Origin: Candidatus Rokuibacteriota bacterium
GTDB lineage: Bacteria; Methylomirabilota; Methylomirabilia; Rokubacteriales; CSP1-6
Assembly (NCBI GenBank): GCA_003221455.1
Contig: QHRX01000015.1
Coordinates: 1 to 56,596 of the forward strand
Direction of reading: 5' to 3'
Length of the DNA stretch: 56,596 nt
Both the position numbers and the translations under genes were made by a program. A model generated the notes under the pieces. The model was not told where the DNA came from, made no database searches, and worked only from the letters and a program-made list of their open reading frames with translations. Of the stretch, positions 42,027 to 51,097 are shown one piece after another. The first letter of the stretch is position 1. Each line of letters starts with the position of its first letter.

Positions 42027-43850
42027 TCAGTGGGCCAGGTGGTAGGGAACGTCGGTGACGATGACGTCCTTCCGGAACAGGAGCGCCCCCTTGATCAGGA
42101 GCGCCGTCTGATTGTGGAGCAGGTGCTGCCACCAGCGGTGGGGGATGAACTCGGGGAGGACGATCGTCACCACCCGCCGGACCTCCCCCTGCTCCTCCTG
42201 CAGGTGGTCGATGTACTCGAGGAGCGGGGTGAGCACGGACCGGTAGGGCGACGTGAGGATCACGAGCGGGACCCCCATCCCCCACTTGATCCACTTCTCC
42301 TCAAGGGCCCGCGTGGCCGCGGGGTCCGTCTCCACGTAGACGGCCTTCGCCTCCGGCGAGAGCAGCTTCGCGTACTGCACGGCGGCGACCACGCCGCGAT
42401 GGACGTCGCCGATCGGCACCAGGACGGTGTGGCGGATCGGCGGCGGCCCGCCGTAACCCTCGAGCGAGAGCTGGTCGGCCACGAGCGCGTAGTGCCGGTT
42501 GACCGTCTGGAACATGAGGACCAGGATCGGCACCAGGAGCACAACGATCCAGGCGCCGTGCGTGAACTTCGTGACCGCGATGACGATCGTCACGACGCCG
42601 GTGAGGAGGGCGCCGGCGCCGTTGATCAGGAGCCGCCACCGCCACCCCGCGCCCCGCTCCCGGTACCAGTGCCGGACCATCCCGGCCTGCGAGAGCGTGA
42701 ACGAGATGAAGACGCCCACCGCGTAGAGCGGGATCAGCGCATGGGTGTCGCCGCGGAAGGCGATGATCAGGAGGGCGGCGAAGGCGCCGAGGATCACGAT
42801 GCCGTTCGAGAAGACGAGACGATCGCCGCGCTTCGCGAACTGGCGCGGCGCGTAGCGGTCCTGGGAGAGGAGCGACGCCAGCCGCGGAAAGCCGGCGAAC
42901 GAGGTGTTGGCGGCGAGGATCAGGATCAGCGCCGTCGCCGCCTGGATCAGGTAATAGAAGGCCCCGCGGCCGAAGAGCGCCCGCCCCAGCATCGACACCA
43001 CCGTCTCGTGCTCGACCGGCACCACCCGGTAGGCCTGGGCGAGCAAGGTGAGCCCGAGGAAGAGCACGGCGAGGATCCCCGCCATCCAGCGGCTGGTGAC
43101 GGCCGCGTTGTGCGCCTCCGGCTCCTTGAACGCCGGCACGCCGTTCGAGATCGCCTCCATTCCCGTCATCGCGGTGCAGCCCGACGCGAACGCGCGCAGG
43201 ACGAGGAAGCCGGAGAGCGTGGTCGCCGGGTGCACGACGGTCTCGGTGAGCGGCCGGACCTCGCCGAGCGCGTACCGGATCAGGCCGGTCAGGACGAGGG
43301 CCCCGAAGGTGAAGATGAAGAGGTAGGTGGGCACCGCGAAGATGCGGCCCGACTCGCGGACGCCGCGCAGGTTGCCGAAGGCGATCACGGCGATGCAGGC
43401 GACCCCGAGGGTGACCCGGTACGGGAAGAGCGCGGGGAACGCCGACGTGATGGCGGCGACGCCGGCCGCGACCGACACCGCGACCGTCAGCACGTAGTCG
43501 ATCATCAGCGAGGCCGCCGCCACGAGGCCCGGGGTCGGACCGAGGTTGACGCGGGCGACGATGTACGAGCCGCCGCCGTTGGGGTACGCGTGGATCGTCT
43601 GCTGGTAGGAGATCGCCACGACGATCAGGAGGAGCGCGATGGCGACCGCGACCCAGATCGCGAGCCCCAGGGCCGCGGAGCCTGCGAGGACGAGGACCCG
43701 GAGGATTTCCTCGGTCGCGTATGCGGTGGACGAGAGGGCGTCGGAGGCGAAGACGGCCAGCGCGACCGTCTTGGAGAGACGCTCGTGGCGGGCCAGGGAG
43801 AGCGGCATCGGGGCGCCGACCACGAAGCGCTTCAAGAGACTGGTTTCCAT
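42027..43850 (-). CDS. kimA: KimA-type potassium transporter (APC superfamily)
   Basis: 607 aa, the same length as the B. subtilis protein. About twelve membrane helices in an APC fold, with SDALSSTAYATEEIL, ISYQQTIHAYPNGGGSYIVARVNLG, VDYVLTVAVSVAAG-like sequence, AFASGCTAMTGMEAISNGVPAFK and FAKRGDRLVFSNGI, then a cytoplasmic C-terminal domain (HTVLVPIGDVHRGVVAAVQYAKLL through RWWQHLLHNQTALLI to VTDVPYHLAH). In B. subtilis KimA is a high-affinity K+/H+ symporter controlled by c-di-AMP; no c-di-AMP riboswitch is visible in the short leader here. TATGAT (43909-43904) may be its -10. GGGAGG precedes the ATG. Confidence 0.88.
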   Translation of the reverse strand: METSLLKRFVVGAPMPLSLARHERLSKTVALAVFASDALSSTAYATEEILRVLVLAGSAALGLAIWVAVAIALLLIVVAISYQQTIHAYPNGGGSYIVARVNLGPTPGLVAAASLMIDYVLTVAVSVAAGVAAITSAFPALFPYRVTLGVACIAVIAFGNLRGVRESGRIFAVPTYLFIFTFGALVLTGLIRYALGEVRPLTETVVHPATTLSGFLVLRAFASGCTAMTGMEAISNGVPAFKEPEAHNAAVTSRWMAGILAVLFLGLTLLAQAYRVVPVEHETVVSMLGRALFGRGAFYYLIQAATALILILAANTSFAGFPRLASLLSQDRYAPRQFAKRGDRLVFSNGIVILGAFAALLIIAFRGDTHALIPLYAVGVFISFTLSQAGMVRHWYRERGAGWRWRLLINGAGALLTGVVTIVIAVTKFTHGAWIVVLLVPILVLMFQTVNRHYALVADQLSLEGYGGPPPIRHTVLVPIGDVHRGVVAAVQYAKLLSPEAKAVYVETDPAATRALEEKWIKWGMGVPLVILTSPYRSVLTPLLEYIDHLQEEQGEVRRVVTIVLPEFIPHRWWQHLLHNQTALLIKGALLFRKDVIVTDVPYHLAH

Positions 43851-43947
43851 CGTCCTCCCGTCGCGCCGGCGGCGGCGCGCCCGCGCGATCAGATACGCCT
43901 TCTATCATAACCGCCCGGGGCGACCGCAACGGGTCGGTCGCGTGAGG

Positions 43948-45387
43948 CTAAAGGCCCGCGCGCGGGCGGGCGTCCCGCTCGAGAAAGTAGTTGATCCAGG
44001 AGGAGGTCCCGGCGAGCCCGGGGTCGGCCGGCGGGATGTAGGCGCGGAGCCCGTCGAGCCGCCCCGCGGCCCGGGCGCGCGCGTACACCGCCCCCCAGAT
44101 GCACGGCTTGTCCTCGACCTCGCAGCGCCCGTGGGCGGTGCCGCCGCACGGCCCGTTCCGCTCGTGCTTGGGGCAGGTCAGCGGGCAGACGTACTCCAGG
44201 TCGCCGAGCACGCAGTTGCCGCAGGCCTGGCAGCCGAACGCGGGCTGCTTGAGCGCGAACTCGAGCCGCTCGACGGCGCGGGCCAGGCCGCGCGACCGGT
44301 CGATCGCGCGGAAGATCCCGCGGAGGCCCTTCCGGAGCCACGTCTCGCGGCGGACCGGGAAGAGGCGGCCGAGCGTGTCGAGGACGAGCGGGATCGCCTC
44401 GCGGCGCGGGCCGCGCGCCCGCGGGGCCTCCCGGTACAGGTAGAAGCCGTCGGGCCGGCCGAACCGGAGCTCCGCCGCGAACTCCTCCCAACGCGGCGCG
44501 AGCACGTCGCTCCGCGCGATGAGGCGGGCGATCAGCTCGGGGTCCTGAGTGCCGCCGATGTAGGCGCCGGCGTAGCCGAGCCCCCGCAGCACGGCGATCG
44601 TCCGCGCCGCACGCTCGAGCCGGGCGCCGAGGCCGCCGTCGGCGGCGGCGCTCTCGCGCTCGACGAGCGCCAAGAGCTCGGGCGGGACCCAGCAGCCGGG
44701 CGGCTCGCCGCGCGCCATCTTCGCGGCCGTCCTTGGGCCGAGCAGGTAGACGTTGCCGACGAGGGGCAGCCGGAGCCCGCGCTCGTCGACCCAGCGCTTG
44801 AGCTCCCGGAACTTCTCGGCGTCCCAGCCGACCTGGGTGATCGCGTAGTCGGCGCCCGCCCGGGCCTTCTTCTCGAGCTTCAGGTACTGGTAGACGCAGT
44901 CGGACTCGAGGTACTTGAAGGGAGAGACGGCGACGGCCACGTGGAACGGCGGGCCCGCCCGCCGCAGGCCGGCGATCAGCGAGACGAGCTGGACGGCGTC
45001 GATGTCGTAGACGGCCGGGGGCCGGTCCTGGCCGACGGGCGCCGTCGGCCAGTCGCCCGACATCGCGAAGACGTTCTCGATGCCGAGCGCCGCCGCGTCT
45101 TCGAGCAGCTTGCGGAGGCCGTGCCGGTCGAGGCTGACGCAGGTGACGTGGAGGCTCGGGGTGAGGCCGCGCGCGCGGGCGGCGGCGCCGATGCGGAGGG
45201 GGTCGTGCCCGGGGGCGCCGCCGGCGTAGGAGGTGATGCTGCCCGCGACGACGCCGGGCACCCGCGCCAGCCCGGAGGCGATCTCGAGCAGCCGCGCCTC
45301 GCGGGCGAGCCGGCTCGCCACCAGCTCGACCAGGTAGCAGAAGCGCCCCGCCGCGAGCGCCGCCCGGAGCGGGTTAGAGCTCGCCAC
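43948..45387 (-). CDS. metF: Methylenetetrahydrofolate reductase fused to MTHFR_C zinc domain
   Basis: 479 aa. The N-terminal 300 residues form the MetF TIM barrel (LVELVASRLAREARLLEIASGL, FAMSGDWPT, KKARAGADYAITQVGWDAEKFRELKRW, LPLVGNVYLL). The C-terminal 150 residues carry the Cys-rich MTHFR_C domain: CQACGNCVLGDLEYVCPLTCPKH, CGGTAHGRCEV and CIWGAVY. In acetogens this zinc domain is a separate MetV subunit; here both are one chain. GTG start at 45387 overlaps the end of the core MetE gene by 14 bases, so they are coupled. It supplies methyl-tetrahydrofolate, presumably for methionine synthesis. Confidence 0.88.
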   Translation of the reverse strand: MASSNPLRAALAAGRFCYLVELVASRLAREARLLEIASGLARVPGVVAGSITSYAGGAPGHDPLRIGAAARARGLTPSLHVTCVSLDRHGLRKLLEDAAALGIENVFAMSGDWPTAPVGQDRPPAVYDIDAVQLVSLIAGLRRAGPPFHVAVAVSPFKYLESDCVYQYLKLEKKARAGADYAITQVGWDAEKFRELKRWVDERGLRLPLVGNVYLLGPRTAAKMARGEPPGCWVPPELLALVERESAAADGGLGARLERAARTIAVLRGLGYAGAYIGGTQDPELIARLIARSDVLAPRWEEFAAELRFGRPDGFYLYREAPRARGPRREAIPLVLDTLGRLFPVRRETWLRKGLRGIFRAIDRSRGLARAVERLEFALKQPAFGCQACGNCVLGDLEYVCPLTCPKHERNGPCGGTAHGRCEVEDKPCIWGAVYARARAAGRLDGLRAYIPPADPGLAGTSSWINYFLERDARPRAGL

Positions 45388-46375
45388 GAACGATCTTGGT
45401 TCCCTCGACCATCGCGGCCAGCTTCTGGAACGCGACCTCGCCCGGCAGGTGGAGCAGCCCGCAGTCGGGGTTGATGTACAGGCGCTCGGCGGGGACCACG
45501 TCGAGGGCGCGGCGGATGCGCTCCCCGACCATCGCGGGGGTCTCCACCGTGTGGCTCTTGACGTCGATGACCCCGAGCCCGAGCTCGAACGGCGGCTCGA
45601 ACTCCCGGAAGAGCCCCAGGTCCTCGACCCCCCGCCGCGCGAACTCGAGCGTGAGCTGGTCGAGCTTTGCCTCCAGGATGGCGGGGAAGAGGTAGCGGTA
45701 GCTCCCCTCCCAGGACGGCTTGCCGTAGCGGTTGCCGTAGCAGACGTGCAGGCCGATCTTCGCCTCCACTCCGTCCACCATGACGTTCAGGGCCGGGATG
45801 CTCCAGGTCAGGTCCTCGGGGAAGCCCGAGTAGTAGGGCTCGTCGACCTGCAGGTAGGTCGCCCCCGCCTTGACCAGCTCGCGCAGCTCGAGGTTCAGCG
45901 CGCGGGCCACGTCGAGCGCGAACTCGGCCTCGTCCTTGTAGTGCTCGTTGCGGATGCGTTTGACGAGCGAGTGCGGCCCGGTGACCGTGAACTTCGTCGC
46001 GCGATCGGTGTAGCGGCGGAGGAAGCGGAAGTCCTCGACGAGGCCGAGCGTCGCCATCGGCATCTTGCCGCGGATCACGCTGTCGAAGAAATCGTAGTAG
46101 AACTTCTTCGACCCGTGGTCGATCTCGACGCCCGGCAGCCGGAGCGCGAAGTAGTCGATCAGGTTGTCGCGGCGCAGCTCGCCGTCGGTGACGATGTCGA
46201 TGCCCGCCGCCTCCTGGTCCTTGATCGCGGCCTTCACCGCGGTGTCGTGGATCTCGTCGAGATCGTGCCGGCTGATGCGCCGGAGGAAGTAGTCCGTCTT
46301 GAGGCGCTCGAGCCAACCCGGCATCGCGTAGGATCCGACGACGGCCGTCGGGAGCAGGGGCCGCTGGTTCGTCAT
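45374..46375 (-). CDS. Core MetE-type methionine synthase
   Basis: 333 aa, corresponding only to the C-terminal catalytic half of cobalamin-independent MetE (about 750 aa). Seen: TAVVGSYAMPGWLERLK, DGELRRDNLIDYFA, the zinc ligands HVCYGNRYG (His and Cys) and INPDCGLLHLP (Cys), and LQVDEPYYSGFP. Short or core MetE proteins transfer methyl groups to homocysteine, often from donors other than methyl-tetrahydrofolate polyglutamate. Here the coupled neighbour is a MetF-MetV-like fusion, which suggests that folate still supplies the methyl group; this is inference. Confidence 0.85.
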   Translation of the reverse strand: MTNQRPLLPTAVVGSYAMPGWLERLKTDYFLRRISRHDLDEIHDTAVKAAIKDQEAAGIDIVTDGELRRDNLIDYFALRLPGVEIDHGSKKFYYDFFDSVIRGKMPMATLGLVEDFRFLRRYTDRATKFTVTGPHSLVKRIRNEHYKDEAEFALDVARALNLELRELVKAGATYLQVDEPYYSGFPEDLTWSIPALNVMVDGVEAKIGLHVCYGNRYGKPSWEGSYRYLFPAILEAKLDQLTLEFARRGVEDLGLFREFEPPFELGLGVIDVKSHTVETPAMVGERIRRALDVVPAERLYINPDCGLLHLPGEVAFQKLAAMVEGTKIVRGEL

Positions 46376-46382
46376 CGTCGCC

Positions 46383-46403
46383 GGCGGGGGCCCCGGCCCC
46401 GCC
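46383..46403 (-). terminator. GC hairpin between methyltransferase and MetE genes
   Basis: GGCGGGG (46383-46389), 7-base loop, CCCCGCC (46397-46403), 48 bases after the methyltransferase stop and 8 bases before the MetE start. No T-run. It could terminate the upstream transcript or affect MetE translation. Confidence 0.4.
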
Positions 46404-46450
46404 CTCTTCGCGCGTCGATCGCCACGCTCGGTCTCCAGTCTTCCCCCCGG

Positions 46451-47875
46451 CTAATCCCGCTGGGTGGTGTAGAGGATCTTGGTCCGCGAATCGGGGCGGT
46501 AGTGGAAGGGCGCGAAGTGCACGTCGTACCCCGCGCGCGCGCCGACCTCACGGAGGAGTGCCCCGTTGATCCAGTTCACGACCGAGCCGTCGAGCTTGCC
46601 CGGACCCCGGAAGCCCTGCCGGTACTCGTCCATGTCCGTGACGAAGATGTCCTGCACCTGGAGGAAGCCGCGCGGGTGGAGGAGCGGCACCGTGTTCAGG
46701 AAGCTCTCGACGGCGCCGGTGGACAGATGGAACCGCACCTCCGCGGGCGCCGCGCGCACGCACTCCTCGATGTGGGCCGGGTCGAGGCCGCTCGGCAGCC
46801 GCGCCGCGGCGAGGTCCTCCAGCTCGACGAGCCGCTCCTCGAGCCTCACCGCCCGCCACACCGCCTGCCAGAACTCGACGCCGCGCCGGCGGTCTGGAAA
46901 GTAGTCCGGTCCGACCCCGAGGAACTTCCCGATCGTGCGCGCGAGCTCCTCCGCCGGCAGCTCGAATTCCTCCGCGATCGCGGCGGCCAGGGCGGCGGGC
47001 AGGTAGGCGCGCGTCTCCACCGCGAAGAAGCGTCCGTCCTTGCGCACCATCTCGTCGGTCGGGAGGTTGTCGTACACGTTGGTCAGGTGGATGTGGAGGA
47101 GTTTGTACCGCAGGAACGCGAGCGTCTTGAAGGGGTTGAGCGCGTCGAGCGCGATGAAGCTCGAAACCTCCCGGTGTCCCCGCACCGCCTGCGCCGCCCG
47201 GTCGAGGATGCGGCTCGAGTAGTCGCTCAGCAGAAAGCGGAGCCGCGGGTAGAAGCCGCGCCCCCGCTCGGCGTCGAGCTCCCGGAAGCGGTCGAGCCAC
47301 TGGGCGGCCCGCGCGCCGGTGCCCACGCCGATCTCGAGCACGAAGATCTCGGGCGGGAGCTGGTTGCGCATCTCGAGGTCGCGCAGCAGGGTCCAGAAGT
47401 CCGCGACGGCGTCCGCGATCGCCTGGGGGTGGTTGGCGTCGGATCGCCCGCTCGGCAGTACGTGCTCGAAGGGCCGCCCCGACACCGCCTCCCACGCGGC
47501 GACGTGCTGCCAGAAGAGGGTGTTGAAGCCCCAGATCACGCTCGCGCGGAGGGGGCCGAACGACTCGAGCGCCACGCCGCCGGGCTCGCGCTCGAGGGCG
47601 GCCGCGAGCGCGGGGGCCAGCCCCGCGCGCGTGGCCTGCCGGACGTCGATCGCCAGCTCCACGAGCGGCATCGCCGCGCCGCGGCAGTCGACCGCCCGAC
47701 GGACCGCGACCGCCTCGCGGAAGCTCTGGCGGTACTGGATCCAGTCGAGGTGCACCCGCAGACGCGCGAGCATCCGCCGATCGGCCGGCGCCGACTCGAG
47801 CGCGGCCACCACCTCCCCCACCAGGGCGGCCGCCCCCGCGCGCTCGCCCGGCAGGAAATTCACATGCAGGATCAT
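46451..47875 (-). CDS. SAM-dependent methyltransferase of unrecognised type
   Basis: 474 aa. The ATG at 47875 (MILHVNFLPG) is chosen because the upstream frame is Arg-rich. A class I SAM site FVLEIGVGTGARAAQWLDRF sits near residue 165, followed by FLLSDYSSRILDRAAQAV and VYDNLPTDEMV (acidic and Asn-Pro-like motif). N- and C-terminal regions are mostly helical or mixed and not known to me. A weak TTGCGT-17-TACAGT promoter (47916-47888) is visible. Its position next to HpnP and MetE suggests methyl metabolism, but substrate is unknown. Confidence 0.68.
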   Translation of the reverse strand: MILHVNFLPGERAGAAALVGEVVAALESAPADRRMLARLRVHLDWIQYRQSFREAVAVRRAVDCRGAAMPLVELAIDVRQATRAGLAPALAAALEREPGGVALESFGPLRASVIWGFNTLFWQHVAAWEAVSGRPFEHVLPSGRSDANHPQAIADAVADFWTLLRDLEMRNQLPPEIFVLEIGVGTGARAAQWLDRFRELDAERGRGFYPRLRFLLSDYSSRILDRAAQAVRGHREVSSFIALDALNPFKTLAFLRYKLLHIHLTNVYDNLPTDEMVRKDGRFFAVETRAYLPAALAAAIAEEFELPAEELARTIGKFLGVGPDYFPDRRRGVEFWQAVWRAVRLEERLVELEDLAAARLPSGLDPAHIEECVRAAPAEVRFHLSTGAVESFLNTVPLLHPRGFLQVQDIFVTDMDEYRQGFRGPGKLDGSVVNWINGALLREVGARAGYDVHFAPFHYRPDSRTKILYTTQRD

Positions 47876-47961
47876 CGGTGTGGCGCCACTGTAATCCGCG
47901 GCCCCGACGAACGCAAACCGCCCGGGCCCGGGACGCCCCGCGGGGGGAGGCCCGGCCTCGC

Positions 47962-49560
47962 TCAGCCGGCCCGCGCGCGGACGGCGGCGCGGGCCGCCGC
48001 AGGCCGCGGCGCGTAGAACGACGGCTCGGGAGCGTCGCGCAGGCTGTCGCGCGTGAACTCGATGAGATGGTGGCTCACCACGGCGCTGTGGATCAGGTGT
48101 TCCACGCGCCCGGCCCGCAGCATCTCCCACGCCATCCGCCAGAACACCCGTCGGTAGTGCCCGCGCGCGCCGAGCCGCCAGAAGAGCCGCAAGAGGATCG
48201 CGGCGCCGCGCCCGACGCTCGCGGGAGCCAGGCGCGCCGGATTCAGGGGAAAGCGCCGTCGCCGCCGGAAGGTGTGGCGCTGGTTATAGGCGTAGCGGGC
48301 GTAGAGGAACTCCGGGGTGTAGGCCGCCCGAATGCACCGCCGCCACATCTCGAGCACTGTCTCCTCGGGCAGCCGGAACCGGACGTTCGACTCGCGCGCG
48401 GGGTCCTCGAGCAGCCGCCCCTCGCGGGCCAGCCGCTCCCAGAGCGGCGTCTTGGGGAGCGCGTACAGGACGTTGATCGTCAGGATCGGGATCTGCGAGG
48501 CCCGGATGAACTCAAGGATGTGGTCGGCCGTCTCGGGGGTGTCCGTGTCGAGCCCGAGGATGATGCCCGACACCACCTCCAGGCCGTAGCTGTTGATCCG
48601 CCGGACGGCCTCCACGATCGGCAGCCGAAGGTTCTGCTCCTTGGACATCGCGCGCAGGGCCGCCGGCTCGGGCGTCTCGATGCCGCAGAAGACCGTGACG
48701 AACCCGGCCTCCCGCATCAAGGCCAGGACGCGCTCGTTCTTCGCGATGTTGAGAGTCGCCTCGCACGAGAGGCGGAGGGGATAGCGGTTCCGCGCCTGCC
48801 ACGCGACGAGGTGCGGGAGCAGCTCGAGCGCGGCCTTCTGGTTGCCGATGAAGTTGTCGTCGACGAAGTAGACCGCCTGCGCGCCGCCCGCGCGGAGGCG
48901 GTCCAGCTCGGCGAGCACCTGCGCAGGCTGCTTGAGGCGGGGATTCCGTCCGTACAGCGCCGGGATGTCACAGAACTCGCAGGTGTATGGGCACCCGCTC
49001 GAGAACTGGATGCTCGCGAGGAAGTACTCGCGCAGGGAGATGAGCTCATAGGCTGGGATCGGGAAGTCGTCGAGCGGCAGCCGCGTCGTCGTGGTGAAGG
49101 CGAGCTGGCGCCCCGGGCATCCGCTGTGCGTGTCGAGGTACTCGATGACGCGGTCCGTCGCGTCGCCCACTTCGCCGATGTGCAGGATGTCGGCCGTCGG
49201 GTACGACTCGGGACACCCTGAGACCGACGGGCCGCCGAGGACGACGGGCCGGCCGGCGGCGTGGGCGCGGCGGACGATGTCGTCGATGTGCGGCCGCTGG
49301 ACGTGCATGCCGGAGACGAACACCGCGTCGGCCCACCCGAACTCCTCCGGGGTCACCGGGCACGCGTTCTCGTCCACGAGGCGCACGCGCCAGGCCGCGG
49401 GGAGGTAGCTCGCGACCACGAGCAGCCCCTGCGGCGGCATGAACGCGCGGACCCCCCCCAGCAGCGCGTACGAATGATGGAAGGTGCCGAACGAGGGCGT
49501 ATAGCGCGGGAAGACGCACAGGATGTTGCGCACCGTCGTCGGCGTGTACGGAGTCCGCAT
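47962..49560 (-). CDS. hpnP: Hopanoid C-2 methylase (B12-binding radical SAM)
   Basis: 532 aa. Cobalamin-binding-type N-terminal region (NILCVFPRYTPSFGTF, GVRAFMPPQGLLVVASYLP, VFVSGMHVQRPHIDDI, LGGPSVSGCPESYPTADILHIGEVGDATD) followed by a radical SAM domain with SIQFSSGCPYTCEFCDIPALYGRNPRLK (Cys 190, 194, 197) and VYFVDDNFIGNQKAALELLPHLVAWQ, EATLNIAK, VVSGIILGLDTDTP, ALPKTPLWERL. This block order and wording match HpnP, which methylates C-2 of hopanoid ring A. ATG at 49560 is preferred to the TTG at 49590. No squalene-hopene cyclase is in the window. Divergent from an SDR gene with overlapping -10 elements. Confidence 0.85.
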   Translation of the reverse strand: MRTPYTPTTVRNILCVFPRYTPSFGTFHHSYALLGGVRAFMPPQGLLVVASYLPAAWRVRLVDENACPVTPEEFGWADAVFVSGMHVQRPHIDDIVRRAHAAGRPVVLGGPSVSGCPESYPTADILHIGEVGDATDRVIEYLDTHSGCPGRQLAFTTTTRLPLDDFPIPAYELISLREYFLASIQFSSGCPYTCEFCDIPALYGRNPRLKQPAQVLAELDRLRAGGAQAVYFVDDNFIGNQKAALELLPHLVAWQARNRYPLRLSCEATLNIAKNERVLALMREAGFVTVFCGIETPEPAALRAMSKEQNLRLPIVEAVRRINSYGLEVVSGIILGLDTDTPETADHILEFIRASQIPILTINVLYALPKTPLWERLAREGRLLEDPARESNVRFRLPEETVLEMWRRCIRAAYTPEFLYARYAYNQRHTFRRRRRFPLNPARLAPASVGRGAAILLRLFWRLGARGHYRRVFWRMAWEMLRAGRVEHLIHSAVVSHHLIEFTRDSLRDAPEPSFYAPRPAAARAAVRARAG

Positions 49561-49592
49561 CGGGGGGGACCGGCCGATCCCCGTCCTCAAGA

Positions 49593-49614
49593 ATACTACA
49601 GGCTCGGCTATAAT
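49593..49614. promoter_or_regulatory. Back-to-back -10 elements between hpnP and SDR
   Basis: Minus strand TAGTAT (49598-49593) about 35 bases before hpnP and plus strand TATAAT (49609-49614) 18 bases before the SDR start, within a 71-base spacer. No good -35 boxes are seen. The two promoters would compete for polymerase. Confidence 0.45.
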
Positions 49615-49631
49615 CCGGCGCGGAGGTCGCC

Positions 49632-50399
49632 ATGCGCGTCGCGGAGTCGACGGCCGTCGTGACCGGCGGCGCCTCGGGACTCGGGCGCGCCACCGCGGAG
49701 CGCCTCGTCGCCGGGGGCGGGCGGGTGACCCTCGTCGATCGTCCAGCCTCGGCCGGCGCCGAGGTGGCGCGTCAGCTCGGTACGAACGCCCTGTTCGCCG
49801 CCGCCGACGTCACGAGCGCCGACGAGGTGGCGGCCGCGCTCGACCAGGCCCGGGAGCGGTTCGGCGCGCTCCACGTGCTCGTGAACTGCGCGGGCATCGG
49901 CCTCGCGCAGCGGACGGTCGGCAAGCAGGGTCCGGCCCGGCTCGACGATTTCACCCGCGTGATCCAGGTCAACCTGATCGGAACGTTCAATTGCATCCGG
50001 CTCGCCGGCGCGGCGATGGCCGCCAACGCACCGACCGACGACGGCGAGCGGGGCGTGATTATCAATACGGCCTCGGTGGCGGCCTTCGACGGCCAGATCG
50101 GGCAGGCCGCCTACGCGGCGTCCAAGGGCGGCATCGTCGGCCTGACGCTGCCGGTCGCGCGGGACCTCGCCGAGCTCGGCATCCGGGTCGTCACGATCGC
50201 GCCCGGCCTCTTCGACACGCCGCTCCTGGCGTCGCTGCCCGAGCCCGTGCGCGCCTCGCTCGCCAAGCAGGTCCCGTTCCCGAGCCGCCTCGGCCGCCCC
50301 GCCGAGTACGCGGCGCTCGCCCTGCTGATCATCGAGAACGCCATGCTGAACGGGGAGACGATCCGCCTCGACGGCGCGATCCGGATGCAGCCACGCTGA
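49632..50399 (+). CDS. HSD10-like short-chain dehydrogenase
   Basis: 255 aa. [15 protein letters not shown] cofactor motif, LVDRP acidic end of beta-2 (NAD type), NCAG, catalytic Ser/Tyr/Lys in [23 protein letters not shown], and the ending [16 protein letters not shown]. The [23 protein letters not shown] and [21 protein letters not shown] blocks follow type-10 17-beta-hydroxysteroid / 2-methyl-3-hydroxyacyl-CoA dehydrogenases. Likely acts on 3-hydroxyacyl-CoA. GGAGG lies five bases before the ATG. The following gene overlaps its stop. Confidence 0.9.
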   Translation: MRVAESTAVVTGGASGLGRATAERLVAGGGRVTLVDRPASAGAEVARQLGTNALFAAADVTSADEVAAALDQARERFGALHVLVNCAGIGLAQRTVGKQGPARLDDFTRVIQVNLIGTFNCIRLAGAAMAANAPTDDGERGVIINTASVAAFDGQIGQAAYAASKGGIVGLTLPVARDLAELGIRVVTIAPGLFDTPLLASLPEPVRASLAKQVPFPSRLGRPAEYAALALLIIENAMLNGETIRLDGAIRMQPR

Positions 50400-51097
50400 C
50401 CGGGTCGCGCCCCGCCTCGACGGGGCGCCGCGCGCGGATCCGGAGGCGCCGCCGGGGCGCGGTCCTGTTCGAGGCGCGCTCGGCGCTCTCGGGGCGTATC
50501 CGCGTCGTCCAGCGCGGGCCGGAGCGCCGGCTGATGATCGGCGGGGAAATCCAGTCGGTCTACTTCCCCGGCGGCGACTGGGCGCCGGCCCAGCGCGAGT
50601 ACTGGGCGCGCGCCCTCGCCCCGGCGCGCGGCCTCCCACGCCGGCCGCGGGTCCTGCTGGTGGGCCTGGGCGGCGGTACCCAGATCCACCTGCTCCGGCG
50701 CGCGATCGAGCGCGCGCGCATCACCGTCGTCGAGCACGACCCGCTCGTCATCCGGATCGCCCAGGACTGGTTCGGCCTCGCGGCGCAGGACGGCCTCGAG
50801 ATCCTCTGCGCCGACGCCGCCGCGGCCGTCCGCCGGCTCCGGCTCGGCCGCCACCGCTTCGACTTCATCATGGACGACATCTCGTACGCGGCGCCGCCCG
50901 CCGACGCGATCGGCCTGGCGCGAGGCCTCGCGCGGTTGCTGGCCCCGCGCGGCACCATCGTGCTGAACCAGCACCAGCGGCCGGCCGCGCAGGCGGTGGC
51001 GGAAGCGGTGACGGACCTGTTGCCGTCCGTCCGGCTCGAGCGCGTGGGGCGCTCGGTCGAGAACGTTCTGGTCGTCGCGCGGCGGTGGGCGCGCTAG
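50396..51097 (+). CDS. Spermidine-synthase-like methyltransferase-fold protein, start uncertain
   Basis: About 233 aa. The sequence [66 protein letters not shown] and FDFIMDDIS follows spermidine synthase. The key acidic residues of the aminopropyl site are only partly present (DDIS). No ATG, GTG or TTG precedes the conserved N-terminus: the first in-frame ATG (50534) would cut it. A CTG at 50396 overlaps the SDR stop by 4 bases (CTGA), matching the ATGA/GTGA overlaps elsewhere, so I use it. A frameshift or sequencing error is an alternative. Confidence 0.65.
   Translation: MTGSRPASTGRRARIRRRRRGAVLFEARSALSGRIRVVQRGPERRLMIGGEIQSVYFPGGDWAPAQREYWARALAPARGLPRRPRVLLVGLGGGTQIHLLRRAIERARITVVEHDPLVIRIAQDWFGLAAQDGLEILCADAAAAVRRLRLGRHRFDFIMDDISYAAPPADAIGLARGLARLLAPRGTIVLNQHQRPAAQAVAEAVTDLLPSVRLERVGRSVENVLVVARRWAR

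Noticed and set aside
42030..43910. 626-codon plus-strand frame over kimA
   Set aside because: Composed of charged repeats (GEDQDQ, RRH types) from the codon bias of the transporter; no start signal.
43851..43947. c-di-AMP (ydaO-type) riboswitch before kimA
   Set aside because: The leader is under 100 bases and shows none of the expected long paired architecture.
46376..46450. Cobalamin or SAM riboswitch before the MetE-MTHFR genes
   Set aside because: Only 75 bases are available and they contain just one short GC hairpin.
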